A stretch of DNA of 64,000 nucleotides from Neopestalotiopsis rosae (Eukaryota; Ascomycota; Sordariomycetes; Amphisphaeriales; Sporocadaceae). The translations under genes and the position numbers were made by a program. This document shows, one piece after another, positions 11,174 through 23,500 of the stretch. Location of the stretch: positions 310,001 to 374,000 of the forward strand of contig JALGAS010000009.1 in assembly GCA_023078685.1 (NCBI GenBank), given 5' to 3'. Position 1 is the stretch's first letter. Each line of letters opens with the position of its first letter. The notes below the pieces were generated by a model. The model searched no databases, had not been told where the DNA came from, and saw only the letters and a program-made list of their open reading frames with translations.

Positions 11174-12445
11174 GCTTATTCGGTTGTTGAGCTGGTTGCT
11201 CTTATCGCACACTAAGGCTGCTTGCAGCTGATCCCCACATGATCCTTCCAAAGACCAGTACTCCCAAAACGACTCATGCAAGAACCTGCCAAATATGGGC
11301 GTGAGAGTAGTCAATGGGTCAGGTCTATAATATAAGATCAATCCTAGCTCTTTTAGCCTCGGTGTTATCGTTATAACGTCTGGCTTTTGAGTATTGCACG
11401 ATGTGTAATGTCCAACGAGGCGGCTATTTGGTTGGTGTCATGGACAGCCAGTGAGCACCGAAGATTGAAGTCGGCAATGGATTGAATTCCTGTCATGATC
11501 TGGCATTTCCTTACTCCTAGTGGATCGGTGCTTGAGCCATCGATTTCCCCATTGCTTGTTTTTCGGTTGGTGGAGCTGAAGCACTCTGAGTTTATCAAAC
11601 TGCTATTGCACGAAATATGACTTTCACACATTTTAAGATCCATGCATCTTTCTACTATCAGCACCACCGCCGTCAGGGATACCGCTTGTCACCCGGCTTT
11701 AAGTGTCTTCTTTTGAGGTTTTTTTTTCTCTTCAATAATGGAGCAAGAAAACCCCCCAACATCACAAATCAGGACACTAGTAACGAGAGTAATCACATCC
11801 ACTCACTCTCAAGACTAGGGTTTCGCGGTTAGGGGTGACTTCTTCCTTGCGAATATGGTCGTGAATTATTCCAAAAACATTCGAAAAGAAAAACATCATA
11901 GTGTAATTTTATGTTTCGATGTTGTGCGCGAGGAGCAATTTAATACGGGCGACACAGTCATGGTGCGGTCACTAGTGAATATGGCAGCGACTATTGAGAA
12001 TATTTCCAGCTTGACCAACATGAACTGAGATTCTAGAACCAGACAAAAGTTCCGTATACTATTTTCTTTTTTCACCACTTATAACGTTCGTTGTAACCAC
12101 CATAGTTACACACTATGCTACCATGCAGCTTTAAGTCCAAGACAAGCATAAAATCTCGGGTTTACGGAAGAGGACTATGCAGCACGGAATCTGCTTCTTC
12201 TTTCCTTTGCAGAGACGGCTTCTCAAGAGGGATTGCAGTAATTGAAGATTTATCTCATTCTAGACCATGGTCATTCGACACTAATGATTTGTCGACAACT
12301 GCTGAGAAGAATGTCTTGGCAGTCATAATCCAAGTATTTAAGGACAGGCCAACACCACAATGATCCTGCTCTATTCAATCCCAGGACATCTTCACCTACA
12401 AACACATCTACTTCTTATCACCGGCCGCTCATAACCATATTCACG
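11174..12445. other. Intergenic after tRNA pair
   Basis: AT-richer stretch without convincing coding frames or repeats. The last few hundred bases should hold the promoter of the secreted-protein gene. Confidence 0.4.
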
Positions 12446-13142
12446 ATGAGACTATCCTGGTTCACTCTGTCCCTGGCCCTGGGAGCCTCTGCTGTCGTCA
12501 TCGAGGAGCGCGCCGTCTGCACCAAGAAATTTGTCGCCAACTACGATGACCTCAAGGCTCCCACCCTACTAGACTCCATCAAGCCAGTCGGAGTGTACAA
12601 CGGCCTCGACTACGATGGATTCTCTCCTGGTGTAAGTCGCTATCTGCCCCAATTCATCACCGGCGGGGGCTCTCCACTGACATACGTGAAAACAAAAGGC
12701 ACCCCCGAAACTCTTGGGAGGTGTGGTTCCAAACACACCGAAGAACATCATTGCTGCGTCCCTCACCAGTGATATTCTCAACCTCGCCACCGACTCTCTG
12801 AAGACGTTTGGCACCATTTCCGCCGTCAAGCCCACCATTGGCTTTGATCTGACCAGCTTCTACTTTGGCTGCACCCTCTTCACGCCCATCCTCTCCACGA
12901 CCCTGCCGCAGTCCTGCAACATCTCCGTCGCCGGGTTCTACGCCAACGGCAAGCCCGCGCCCACCGTCTACTTTTCCTTTAGCCCGTCTGCCGGCGCCAT
13001 TTCGCCCTCGGCATTGAAGCTGGCTGTCCTGCCCACCACTTTTAGGGCGCTCAAGAATGTCACTATTGGTGTCGATTCTTCTCAGACCCTCTCGGCCACT
13101 ACTGCGCTGGCCATTGACACCCTTTCTCACTGCAACTACTAA
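12446..13142 (+). CDS. Small secreted protein, unknown function
   Basis: Exons 12446-12631 and 12699-13142 (phase-0 intron, acceptor AAAAG) give 209 residues. The first ~17 residues (MRLSWFTLSLALGASAV) are a signal peptide, and no other membrane segment is seen. The mature part carries four cysteines (AVCTKK, FGCTLF, PQSCNIS and the C-terminal SHCNY) and a YNGLDYDGF motif. The YNGLxxxxF start and a late Cys pair recall a family of hypothetical extracellular fungal proteins, but I cannot give it a function. It could be a surface or effector-like protein; that is inference. Confidence 0.8.
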
Positions 13143-13630
13143 TTGTAATCGCACTTGGGAAGTCAGGGCTGTGAGATGGGGATGTCCACAATCACTTGGC
13201 TTATGGGCAAGTCAAATGTTGCACTTTTCAGATTGGAACGGATGGGCAGATGGGAAATAAAAAGTGACTTCAAAAGGTCAATTCAGCTGTCTAGTTCTAT
13301 AGGACTTTACTATAAGCTATGTTACAAGACACTACTTTTGAGTCCTACTATGTTCGCAAGATTTGTCTGTATACAGCCGCGATTGAACCAATTGAGATAC
13401 AAATATGCATATATCAAGGTGGATCATGTGGTATAGGTGCATAATGTCCTCCACAGTGATGATCCAACTTCGCGGCAGCAAGGCAGTAGCAGATTTGGCT
13501 CCTTGTTCTTTTCTTTCTGGGGTCGCTCCTCTGCACTCAAAAGGACATCCAATCTGCTTAACAGATACGAATTACCTGACATTTTCACAAAGACATTCGT
13601 TACTTGCAGAAGAATCGTGTACATTGAGCC
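13143..13630. other. Intergenic, secreted protein to PPX1
   Basis: 3' region of the secreted-protein gene and promoter of PPX1. No other element seen. Confidence 0.4.
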
Positions 13631-14946
13631 ATGGCCCCGCGCGTCTCATTATCAGCGTTCCTTGCGAGTGCAAAATCGGCACTCGCAACATCGACTTCCA
13701 ACAAGCAAAAGTTGACATTTGTAGTGGGAAATGAGTCGGCCGGTAATATGAATTCAAATCCTGTCATTATTGTCAGACAGGAATCTTGTCTCGCACTGAA
13801 TTATGCTCTAATGACCGACATACAGATCTCGACTCTCTGTGCTCGGCACTGCTCCTAGCCTATCTACGCACTTACACGCCTCCCCACACTCTGCACATTC
13901 CGCTGTGCCACCTGGCCCGGGATGACCTGAGTCTGCGGCCAGAGTTCACCGAGGTCCTGAGGCGGGCATCGGCGTCGCCAGACGACGTCATCACTCTGGA
14001 CGACCTGCTGCCGTCGGCGGCGGCGGCGGCGTCATCTGCCGACTGGCTCCTCGTGGACCACAACAGCCTGACGGGCAAGCTGGAGGGCTACGCCGACAGG
14101 GTGATTGGCTGCATCGACCACCACGCCGACGAGGGCCGCGTGCCCCGCGACGCCTCGCCGCGCGTGCTCGAGCAGAGCGGCAGCTGCGCCAGCCTGGTCG
14201 TGGACTGCTGCCGGGAAGCCTGGGACGAGCTCAAGTCCTCCTCTCGGGACGACGCCGCCGCCGCTTCTGCCTCGGACGACAAGATCGACGCCCACCTGGC
14301 CGCGCTGGCCCTCGGGCCCATTGTCATCGACACGACCAACCTGGAGGCCGAGACCAAGACGACGGCGTACGACGTCGAGGCGGTGCGGTACCTGGAGGGC
14401 AAGCTGGTCAACGCGACTGATGATGGGAGTAGCAGCAGCCCGCCGCTGCTGGACCGGAGCGACTACTTTGCCGCGCTGGCCAGGCTCAAGGAGGACATCT
14501 CGCCGCTCTCGATGCGCGACGTCCTCCGCAAGGACTACAAGGAGTGGGACGAGCGCGGGCTCAAGCTCGGCACGTCGTCGATCCCGGCTTCCTTCAACGA
14601 TCTGCTGAACAAGGCCGGCGGCGGGGCACCACTCGCAAAGGCGGTCGAGAAATGGGGAGACGAGAAGAAGCTTGACCTTGTGGCCGTCATGACTGCCTTC
14701 AAGGATGAGGCCGAGGGGGGCAGCTTTAGTCGTGAGCTCATGTTACTTGCGCGATCGGAAAAGGGCGTCGAGGCGGCGGAGCGTTTTGAGCGGGAGTATA
14801 GAGAGAAGCTGGATCTGAACGCATGGAGAGGTGGAGAGCTAGACGACGTGAATGGAGGCGCGTGGCGGAGATGTTGGACCCAGGGAAAGGTTGAGAATAG
14901 TCGCAAACAGGTTGCTCCCATGTTGAGACAAGCGATGGACTCGTAG
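13631..14946 (+). CDS. PPX1: Exopolyphosphatase (DHH family)
   Basis: Exons 13631-13742 and 13826-14946 give 410 residues (yeast Ppx1 is 397). The enzyme removes terminal phosphate from inorganic polyphosphate. The splice restores VVGNESADLDS, the first Asp-rich metal motif. A nearer acceptor at 13780 is also in frame but would insert 15 residues inside this motif, so I reject it. The DHH signature (CIDHHAD) is near residue 134 and a GPIVIDTTN strand near 205. The C-terminal part (DYFAALARLKEDIS, SIPASF) fits a DHHA2 domain. Very GC-rich coding (14.0-14.6 kb) gives long antisense open frames that are shadows. It converges on the nuclease gene, with 314 bp between stops. Confidence 0.93.
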
Positions 14947-15260
14947 AAATAGAAATAATGGAAGGGGAAGCGTCGACCTTGGCCTCTTGTTCGGTGATTC
15001 TCATTGCATCCGTACAAATGTATTCTAGTATAATAAGAGATGTGTGTCATCCACCACTTTATACCCAGCTTAGATTTCAAAACCCCGTTCCAAATAGTTT
15101 ACAATCATATTAAAGCTTATTTTCACGTGCAAAGTGGAAGTGGATCAACTCAACCAGATTGACAATATCACTGTTATTTTGCTTATATGTACTACTTATA
15201 TGGTATATCCCCCGCCGCTGCCCGTCACCACTAAAACGCACATCACTCTGCTCATCTGCT
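14947..15260. other. Convergent 3' region, PPX1 / nuclease
   Basis: AT-rich 3' ends of two convergent genes. Nothing else seen. Confidence 0.4.
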
Positions 15261-16278
15261 TTAAGCAGAGGCAATAGCGTCAAGCCACTTGGCCAGACGG
15301 TATCCCTGCTTGGCAATCTGCTCCTTGACAACCGGCTGTGCCGTGGTCGTGTACGACCCGTCGAGCTCCTTGTTCTCAACTGCAGTGAGACCACCCTTGA
15401 GAACGGTCGAGCAGACGTAGGCGTTGGACTCGGAGGCCCAGCCAGTGGCAGTCGTCTCAGCATCCGTAATGTCCAGGTCGGCGACCCAGCCGGCTGCCTC
15501 GGACTTGTAAGTGCCCGACTTGATTGCTGTGGTCACTCATCATTAGCACGTCAAGTTCTCATCGCGGAACTAACAAGAGATACACAGAGAAATTTACGGG
15601 GGAAAAAACATACCAGTCGTCAGTGTAGTGGCCCAGGTCTTGGCAGAGGATTGGGAAGAGCCGCCCGACACGGACTCGGGGATCTCAGAGTCCCAAATGT
15701 GGTGGAGGTTGGTGTCCTCGCCGTCGTAGGTGACGTCGATGCCGTTGCCGCCGGACTCGAGCTCCTCGCAGTGCAGGGGCTGGCCAATGTCGCCGATGAA
15801 GTGGATGATCATCTTGGCGGCGATCTGGCGGTCCGCCGTGCTGAGCTTGGTGTTGAGCACGCGGCTCGTGTAGTTGGAGATGGCGCTCACGACGCAGCCG
15901 TCGGCGCAGTCCCGGTCCAGGTCCACGCCGCACGACGACGGCGGGTTGTCCTGCGCGTCAATGTAGTGGTAGCCCGAGGAGAAGCTGCCGGCTGTGGTGT
16001 ACTATAGTTATCATACAAGGTCAGACGCTCCCAGCTCTCCCAGCATGGCAATTTCATGTGTCTGGAGGACTCACGCGGTACGAGTCTGCCCAGCTGGCGA
16101 CCGACGCCAGGTAGTCGGTGGAAGTATCGCCCAAGAGGCTCTGGAAATAAGTCTTTGTCGACGTAGCCACAAAGTTGGTTGCAATGTAGGCTACAGTCTC
16201 GTGGCCCATGGCTCCCCAGGCCATGGCGCCAGGAAGAGCTGCTGCTGAGAGCAGGGTCAAAGCTGCAACACGAGCCAT
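15261..16278 (-). CDS. S1/P1-type secreted zinc nuclease
   Basis: Three exons in transcript order, 16278-16075, 16001-15614 and 15526-15261, give 285 residues, close to nuclease S1. The enzyme degrades single-stranded nucleic acids and removes 3'-phosphates. Residues 1-20 are a signal peptide. Cleavage before W21 would leave the N-terminal Trp that binds zinc in this family. All other expected ligands are visible: His in WGAMGHE, Asp in ASWADSYR, His in YHYID, H/D/H in HFIGDIGQPLH, and H/D in LHHIWD. Two N-x-S/T sites are present, for example NYTS. A probable TATA element lies about 165 bp upstream of the start. Context with PPX1 suggests phosphate scavenging, which is inference. Confidence 0.95.
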
Positions 16279-16439
16279 GTTTGTCTGTATCGAGATGAAC
16301 CGTAGATCTAGACTAGTCGTATATTGAGGTAGTCAAAGACGAACAGAAAGTGCCAAGGAGCCAGCAGAATGACAAAGCTTAAGTGAACACCAAGTAGTAA
16401 TCAAAACTCTGAGTGCCCATGTACATGTCTGTCCTCAGT

Positions 16440-16451
16440 CTATATATAATC
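16440..16451 (-). promoter_or_regulatory. TATA-like element upstream of nuclease
   Basis: Reads ATTATATATAG on the minus strand about 165 bp before the nuclease ATG. Its position would need a leader of roughly 130 nt. Based on sequence and distance only. Confidence 0.3.
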
Positions 16452-17601
16452 AATCAGCACCCCGGGCTCGGTAGGAAATGCCCATTGACATGGCGCATTG
16501 CCTCGGGGAGCATATCGGCTCGCCAAGTTGCTCTCCACTTGTTGTGGAAGCTCCTATTACGGTAGTATGCACTGTTATATGCAACACATGATTGGATATG
16601 GTGATGGGATGCACTTTCGAGATTGCGATTTGATGGTGAGTCTACCTAGATTGGCGCAAGGGGTCGAAGACTTGGCTTTTGTCGCTTACGCATTAGTCGG
16701 CACTGAAGACCAGGGACCAGGGGAAGGTCGGTAATGGCCAGCGAGTATCGACTAGGGGTGCTTTAAACTGCCTGCCCAATGGTCAGGGCACGTTTGGGGG
16801 TGTTTCCGTCACTGATGAATCCGGAAAGTGAGCTTCAGAGCCAGTAACATTTTGATTGCGATTGACGTGCTGATTCATTTGTCTTCTCCCACAAATAACA
16901 TATTGGCCTCAAGATGTGCACTGAAGGACGATGAGCATCGAGTGCCCAAGTGAGATAATCGTCGCTTGCATCTAGCCGCTGGCAGTATGTGGAGACTATG
17001 TAGTACACGACACCAGATGGGCCACTTCGTGAAGAAAGGCTACCCTTCTAGTTTCCCATGTCTACAATGTACATCGTAGTAATAACAAGGGTTGTCATAG
17101 AAATTTGGCGGATCTGGCAGAACGGATCAGTTTCCCACGTGTCTTATCAGCACTCCAAGATTGCTGGACTAGGCGAACAAGCATAAAACTTTTGAGTACG
17201 TCCCTTTCCAAAAACGGAAGGTCGTCAACCCAGAATGGCACAATAGTATGGTCCACACCTGGAAACCTCGATTGTACCGCATCAGAGGATTTAAAAACAA
17301 GCAGTGTCGATGTCTGAATAGAGCTGAGTGTCTCAATTGAAGCGTTTGACACCAGGTCATCTAATAATTGCAAGCTAGGTGCCCAGACAACCTGGTTGCT
17401 GCAGTATCGTACAGTAGTAGTGTTACATTCTTCTAAACTAGCCGGACCGGTGGGGGGAGGCGCGATCATATATCAAGGCCACGACCACCAATATTTTCAG
17501 ACAAGCATCGATCGCCGCCGGTCATCGCGGATCCACGCCGTCAACCGAAGTCCATAGTCATTCGTGGACCTTCATATGCCGGGTTCGCGCAATCAGGGCG
17601 A
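16452..17601. other. Intergenic, nuclease to ATP25
   Basis: Nuclease promoter and the ATP25 3' region. A minus-strand frame at 17469-17095 (124 codons, starting MIAPPPTGPASLEE) looks somewhat protein-like but has no recognised motif or splice support, so it is not called as a gene. Confidence 0.35.
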
Positions 17602-19818
17602 TCACGAAAACGGGCGGTTTGTCTGCAACTGCTGCAGTTCCCGAACTATTTTCACAAACTCTCTGTTGGCCAACGCCTGAGCGACGACACCTGTTGCGTT
17701 GGCTGGGATAGTAGTTGCGTGGAGTTCGGCTTTGGGATCTGCCACACGAATGCACTCGAGGAGGGCTTCACGAATTTGCCCCACAGGCTCGACCATGGGA
17801 TCTTCCATGAACATCTCTTGATAGCATTGTTGTATGACCTCGGTACAGATGGATCGGTCCTTGCTGGCGGCCGCCAGCATCAAGGTAAGGACATACATTG
17901 CTTTAGATCGAGGTTGGGCATATCGGGGTGGGACGCGCCATGTTTCCCAAAAAGAGCTCCAGCGCTTGAGTCGAGCGTAAGATTCCATGAGTCTCATCAG
18001 CAAGGGCTCTCCCATGTAAGGCAGCTTCGCCTGCATGATCAAGTTGTCCAGTCTTGTCAAAAGTTCATGTGCCTGTGTGGTACGCCTTCGGGACCACGAA
18101 ATTCCTTCCACAATGGCAACGACCACGTCATTTTGAATGACAGACTCGCCACGCAAGTGAACGGACTCTAGAAGCTCAATAGCAAGGCTGTTCTGCTCGT
18201 CCAGCTCTGAGCCCGGCGAGGAATAAATGCAACCGAGCAGCTGCTGCATGTCCTCTCTGGTCGCAGGGAGCGCAAACATGCGGAGTTGGTCTACCAGTTC
18301 TTGTACCGCATCGAGATTTCCGTAGCCCTGAAGGCCTAGAGATTTGTATCCCTCGAAACCCAATTGGCGAGCTTTGAACTGAATACTCAATCGTAACGCC
18401 CAGGTCTTGTCGGCTGGCATGTTGTGCATGGCAATTTCAGACACTTTGAGAAATGGCGTAGACTTGAGCGTTGCGAAAACTTGATCTGGCTGCAAGCTTT
18501 GTAAATGCATCTTCAACAGCTCTATCATTCGTGTCTTGGCAGCACCGTCATGATTCAAACTCTCTGATATGCTAGCAGCGTGCAAGCTGGCTGGGTCGTT
18601 CGAGCCTATTCCGCTGGTCTCATTGGATCCAGTGCTGCCGTTCAAAAAGGCATATAGCTCATCAAAATGAGATGAACTTGGTACATCGTGACGGACACCT
18701 AATTTGTGCGTGGCCTGAGTGGAGTATGATCGGGACTGGCCCGTAAATGGAGAAAAGGGTGCGGCTGATGAGGAAGAAGTTCCCAGTGTAGGTCGAGATA
18801 GTGCATGCGATAGGGCAGGATGCTCTGATGTTTGCGAATCGGCATCCTTGCCGGGCTCAAGTTCTTTCGTCTGCTTCTTAGACTGCGAAGCCAGGTGCCG
18901 CTCCCAGAGAGTCTCCAAGCCAAGCTCACTTCTGCGCGACTCTGTCATGACTTGCACCACAATGGTGGAGCCTGTCCGAGGAACACCGAAACCAGCAACA
19001 CGCCCATCCTCGCCGACAACAGCAGATTCCATGTGTGAGCGATTGATAGTACCAAGGTTGACACAGACCCACCCGGTGGTGATACCATCATCAGCATCGT
19101 CCGTCCCCATGGTGCCGAGCAGTCGTGCACGTTTTGCCTTGCGCCTGAGTTTCGTCTTGCGTTCATTCGGGCCTAAGAGCCCATCTGCATCGGCGTAAAT
19201 TCGATGCTTGGCTCGCAGCCACCTCACCAGACGACCCGCCGACACATTCAAGTGTCTCTCACTGCGTGCCGTGCCGAATAGCATGAACAAATTTGTGCCT
19301 AGGGCCGGTGGCGGATCAAGCTCACGTAAATCAAGAAGTTTCAAATCGTCCAGACCCATTTCCTCAGCGGCGTACTTGAGTAGGTGCTCTATGACTGCAG
19401 GTGAGCCCTCAGGCACATCAGGCAATGGCGGCGGCTCGGAAGCGGGCACGTGCCGTGGCGGCTCAACCTGAAGATACCAGGGCTCGTCATCTTGCGTTGA
19501 TGGTGTCTGATCTGAGGCCTGCTCCTCTGACGCAGCCTCGAGCTTCTCAGACTCCGACGCAGCTTGGTGAAGATCTTTCAAGGCGGCAGCAGCATCATCT
19601 GATTGTGATGCAGTCGCATACGTGCGAGCATTCTTGCCAGCCGAAGCGAGGGTGCGCCATGATGCAGTTGTGGTAAGAGGAGCTCTCACGAGTGGAGTTG
19701 CAGGACCGAGGAATAGTCTTAGTATGGAGGCCCGGCACTGGGAACAACCAGCTGCGCGCATCACTTTTCCTGATACCATTGTAAGAAAGCTCGTGAAGGT
19801 AACAGCTCTCGAATTCAA
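17602..19818 (-). CDS. ATP25: ATP25, mitochondrial ATP synthase biogenesis factor
   Basis: Single-exon gene, 738 residues (yeast Atp25 is 612). Atp25 is cleaved in mitochondria. Its N-terminal half is an RsfS/Iojap-like ribosome-associated domain, and its C-terminal half stabilises the OLI1/ATP9 mRNA. The N-terminus is basic and hydroxylated, as a presequence should be. The RsfS-like domain lies at about residues 150-300, with LKLLDLRELDPP, FMLFGTARSERHLN and TTGWVCVNLGT. Ser/Thr-rich sequence links it to a helical C-terminal half. Inner ATGs at codons 14 and 20 could also start a presequence. It is divergent from RPO41, with 737 bp between the starts. Confidence 0.92.
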   Translation of the reverse strand: MNSRAVTFTSFLTMVSGKVMRAAGCSQCRASILRLFLGPATPLVRAPLTTTASWRTLASAGKNARTYATASQSDDAAAALKDLHQAASESEKLEAASEEQASDQTPSTQDDEPWYLQVEPPRHVPASEPPPLPDVPEGSPAVIEHLLKYAAEEMGLDDLKLLDLRELDPPPALGTNLFMLFGTARSERHLNVSAGRLVRWLRAKHRIYADADGLLGPNERKTKLRRKAKRARLLGTMGTDDADDGITTGWVCVNLGTINRSHMESAVVGEDGRVAGFGVPRTGSTIVVQVMTESRRSELGLETLWERHLASQSKKQTKELEPGKDADSQTSEHPALSHALSRPTLGTSSSSAAPFSPFTGQSRSYSTQATHKLGVRHDVPSSSHFDELYAFLNGSTGSNETSGIGSNDPASLHAASISESLNHDGAAKTRMIELLKMHLQSLQPDQVFATLKSTPFLKVSEIAMHNMPADKTWALRLSIQFKARQLGFEGYKSLGLQGYGNLDAVQELVDQLRMFALPATREDMQQLLGCIYSSPGSELDEQNSLAIELLESVHLRGESVIQNDVVVAIVEGISWSRRRTTQAHELLTRLDNLIMQAKLPYMGEPLLMRLMESYARLKRWSSFWETWRVPPRYAQPRSKAMYVLTLMLAAASKDRSICTEVIQQCYQEMFMEDPMVEPVGQIREALLECIRVADPKAELHATTIPANATGVVAQALANREFVKIVRELQQLQTNRPFS

Positions 19819-20555
19819 AAGACAGGACAGGGAGTTTCGGGCTTGAAGTTGATCAGTCCATGATTGTAGTTGAGATGAAGACTTTATTCGCCTCTAGAGT
19901 TGGAGCCTTGCGATGAGATCAGAACTTCTAGGTCGTAGCTTTTAGAGGTGGTCCCAGTGCAATCCTTGCTCGCCAATCAGAGAGCCAGAAAAGCTAGAGT
20001 TAGGTGATGTCCAGTAGGTACGGCAGCCTCCAAGGCACTGGCCTGTAGCGAATGGCGCGTCCAGTCGCGGTTTCAATAGGTACGTACTGGAGGAAGGCTC
20101 TTTACATGCACTACTTGGAAGAGATCTGACCAATCGGAAACCTCAATTTGCCCCATCGAGCTCCAGTCCAGTGCTGTGTCAGTCCCTGGATTCACAAATC
20201 GCGTTAGCTCAAGCAAGAAAGCTCTAGCGTCTCTCCAAAGAGGACCTGGGCGAAAATTTTGGACGACGGCTTTCGAGGCCTACCATTATCGCCTCCGTAT
20301 CAATGACCCTCGACTGCTGATAGCTTCAGACAACCTTTTTTCTGTCCTCTGGGGTATTCAAACTGCTGTTGTTTGGGTGCCTGACGACCGAATCCCACCT
20401 CAATAAAAACTCGGGAACCCAGCAGCTGGTTTACTTACAGCCAATTCTTAATGTGTACATAATTCATTCTTTTCCCCGTCGCCCAGCCTCTTTGCTGCGA
20501 CATTCTCTCTCTACATGCGCGATTGGTACCTTGCAGACAATTGCAGGTAGTCGCC
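19819..20555. promoter_or_regulatory. Shared divergent promoter region ATP25 / RPO41
   Basis: 737 bp between two divergent starts of nuclear genes for mitochondrial gene expression. No coding frame supported. It includes a short TACCTA-type repeat near 20012-20090. Both promoters must lie here, so coordinated control is possible but not shown by the sequence. Confidence 0.45.
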
Positions 20556-23500
20556 ATGTTCGTTAGACCTTCGGCTCAGAGGAGCCTCTCCCTTCCTCGA
20601 CTCACCACCATAAGACGCCCCCAGTTAACATCGACATCTTCATTGTGTCGGTCCGTTGCTGGCGCCGGCACCTCAAGCCAGAGACTACTCGTCACGCGAC
20701 CAGATTTGCTGCCATGGAAGAGGAGGAGCGAGCGTGTCAGCCACGGCACCCAGCACGATCGGTCGCTTGCCACGGCCATCGATGATGCCCGTGGCCAGGA
20801 AGACATGCCCTTCGGCCTGCCAGCATATGCCCAGTCGCCACAATCTCAGCGCAACCTGGCTCCCTACGAATTACGACACTTCGACCCTTCGAATCCCATT
20901 ATCGTCAAGTCCGGGCTCGAAGCCCCCATTAGGCTACGCACAACACCCCAAGGCGTCCCAGGCGACGTTGAGTCCATGCTGTCCGTGTTCGACGCCTGTC
21001 TGCATGTCGCCCACCTCGACCGAGCTGCTCTTGTTCTCAAGCGCTTCGACGACTCTGAGCTCCTGCCCGGGCAAGAGCTAATAAAATTGCACAACAAATA
21101 CCTCGCTGCCAATATTGAGCGATTCTACTCGCAACCAGATGGTAAATGGGCTGAATCGATGCAGGCATGGTACGAAACACAAATCCGTGCCAAGGGCCTC
21201 CCGCAGACACCAGAGACTATTGCCTATATGCTGAAGATCTCTCTCCTGTCAGGACAGGACATGGACAAACTCGAGCGTCGCATCAACCGATACATGGGCA
21301 TGGTGCCAGGGGACCTTGGTTGGAAGGTGTATCAATACTCAGACATTTTGTCTGACCAGGATCTGGCCAAGATCACCAACCTGTGCACTGTCCATAAATA
21401 CTCACCAGAAGACTGGATTACTGAAGGTGAAGACTCATCCCAGTTGCAATTGGCCGACGAGAACATTACGCAAGATGCTACAGCCACTGCTGGCACAGCT
21501 GTTGATCCCGAGGGAGAGGTCCTGGCTGTGAAGCAGAAAGGTCTTGGTTTGAAAACATTGCGCAACGTCCTGTCCTTTTTCGACGACATTCGAGGCGTCG
21601 ATATTTCGAAACTGCCGCTCGCTGAGCAACGTGAGATTCAGGCTCGAATGGAAAAGGACTGCGTCGATGCTGCGATCAATCGATGGCGGGAAGAGCACCA
21701 AGCTTTGATGAAGATGGGGAGGAATACATCTTTATCTACGAATGCCTTGAACAGTCAGCTCTACGACTGGCAGTGCGCTCTTGAGAAGAGAATAAAGGAA
21801 GACATGAAGCTCATGGATGTTGCGGAGGCTCAAGAGACAAAGTCCGCCGATGATCTCGACAAGATCCTCATTGCACCCTTCTTCAGACAATCCAGCCCAG
21901 CCCGACTTGCTGCCATTACCATTTTAAGCGTTTTGAATTCGACTGCGTCAGCTGATAGCGACAATGGTCCGACCATTGCGATTGCCGTATCTGCTCTTGC
22001 GAAAGCCGTCGAGGACGATGTCCGACTCCAACGGAACCACGAGGCCCGGAAATCGAAGAAGGCTCGCAGACGTGTCTTGCGTCGCGAGGCAGCCGAGACT
22101 ACACAGGCTGCCTCACCTTCCGCGAGTTCCATGTCACCCGACAATAGCCAGGCTGAGCAAGTCGAGGAATCATCCCATGAATTCACCAATTGGCCAGTCG
22201 TGATCAAGACGAAAATTGGCGCTTTTCTGACATTAGCTCTAATCGATACGGCCAAAGTTACAGTCACCCGCGAGCACCCGGAAACCAAGGCACTCATCAG
22301 CCAGGTCCAGCCCGCTTTCTCGAGATCCACCATCTTCAAGAAGGGCAAGAGGGTCGGCATGGTCATGCCTAACAAGTTTCTAACGGAGCTCATGAAGAGG
22401 GAGCCACGGGCTGACTTCCTCGCACGACATTTGCCCATGCTTGTAGAACCCGAGCCTTGGTCCAAATTTGACAAGGGTGGATTTCTTGAATTTCCCACGT
22501 CGATTGTACGAATCAAGAACGGCGAAAAGGATCAGAAGGTCTACACCGAGGCTGCCATCAAGAGGGGTGATCTTGAGCAGGTCTGCAAGGGTCTCGATGT
22601 CCTTGGGCGGACCGCTTGGAAAGTCAACCGACCCGTCTTCAAGGTCATGTTAGAGGCATGGAACAGTGGTGAAGAAATTGCAAACTTCCCTCCTCTGCAC
22701 CCAAACATACCTCTTCCACCAGAGCCTGAATATTCCGAGGATCCTATGGCAAGAAAACAATGGATTACTCAGGTCAAGACCATTGAAAACGAAAAGGCTG
22801 GACTTCACTCTGAACGTTGTTTTATCAACTTTCAAATGGAGATCGCCAACTCCTTCAAGGACCAAACCTTTTACTTCCCCCACAACATGGATTTCCGCGG
22901 TCGAGCCTATCCCATTCCGACCTATCTGAACCACATGGGTGCCGATAACAGTCGTGGAATGCTGCTTTTTGCAAATGGTAAAGAGCTTGGTGAGAGTGGT
23001 CTTCGGTGGCTCAAGGTGCACATGGCCAACGTGGCTGGTTTCGACAAGGCCAGTATTTCCGAACGACAGGCATTCGCGGACGAGCACATGGATAAGATCA
23101 TCGACTCAGCCACGAACCCCTTGGGCGGAGAGAGATGGTGGTTGAAGGCAGAGGATGCGTGGCAATGCTTGGCAGCTTGCTTTGAGCTCAAAGCAGCCAT
23201 GGAACTGCCAGATCCCACCAAATATGTCTCTTCTCTGCCTGTCCAGCAGGATGGTACTTGCAACGGTCTGCAGCACTATGCTGCTCTCGGAGGCGATCTT
23301 TGGGGAGCACAACAAGTCAACCTTACGCCTGGAGATCGTCCAGCCGATGTCTATTCTGCTGTGGCAGATCTGGTCAAGGCTAGTATCAAGGAGGACGTAA
23401 AGGACGACAATCCGCTTGCCAAAATCATGGATGGCAAAATCACCCGCAAAGTTGTCAAGCAAACGGTCATGACTAATGTCTACGGTGTGACGTTCATCGG

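Noticed and set aside
15159..16007. 282-codon plus-strand frame over the nuclease gene
   Set aside because: Antisense shadow of a GC-rich exon; all zinc ligands are in the minus frame.
17095..17469. 124-codon minus-strand frame downstream of ATP25
   Set aside because: Somewhat protein-like but no motif, no homologue recalled and no splice support.
20523..20555. RPO41 start 11 codons further upstream
   Set aside because: The upstream opening codon is TTG; ATG at 20556 gives a typical mitochondrial presequence.
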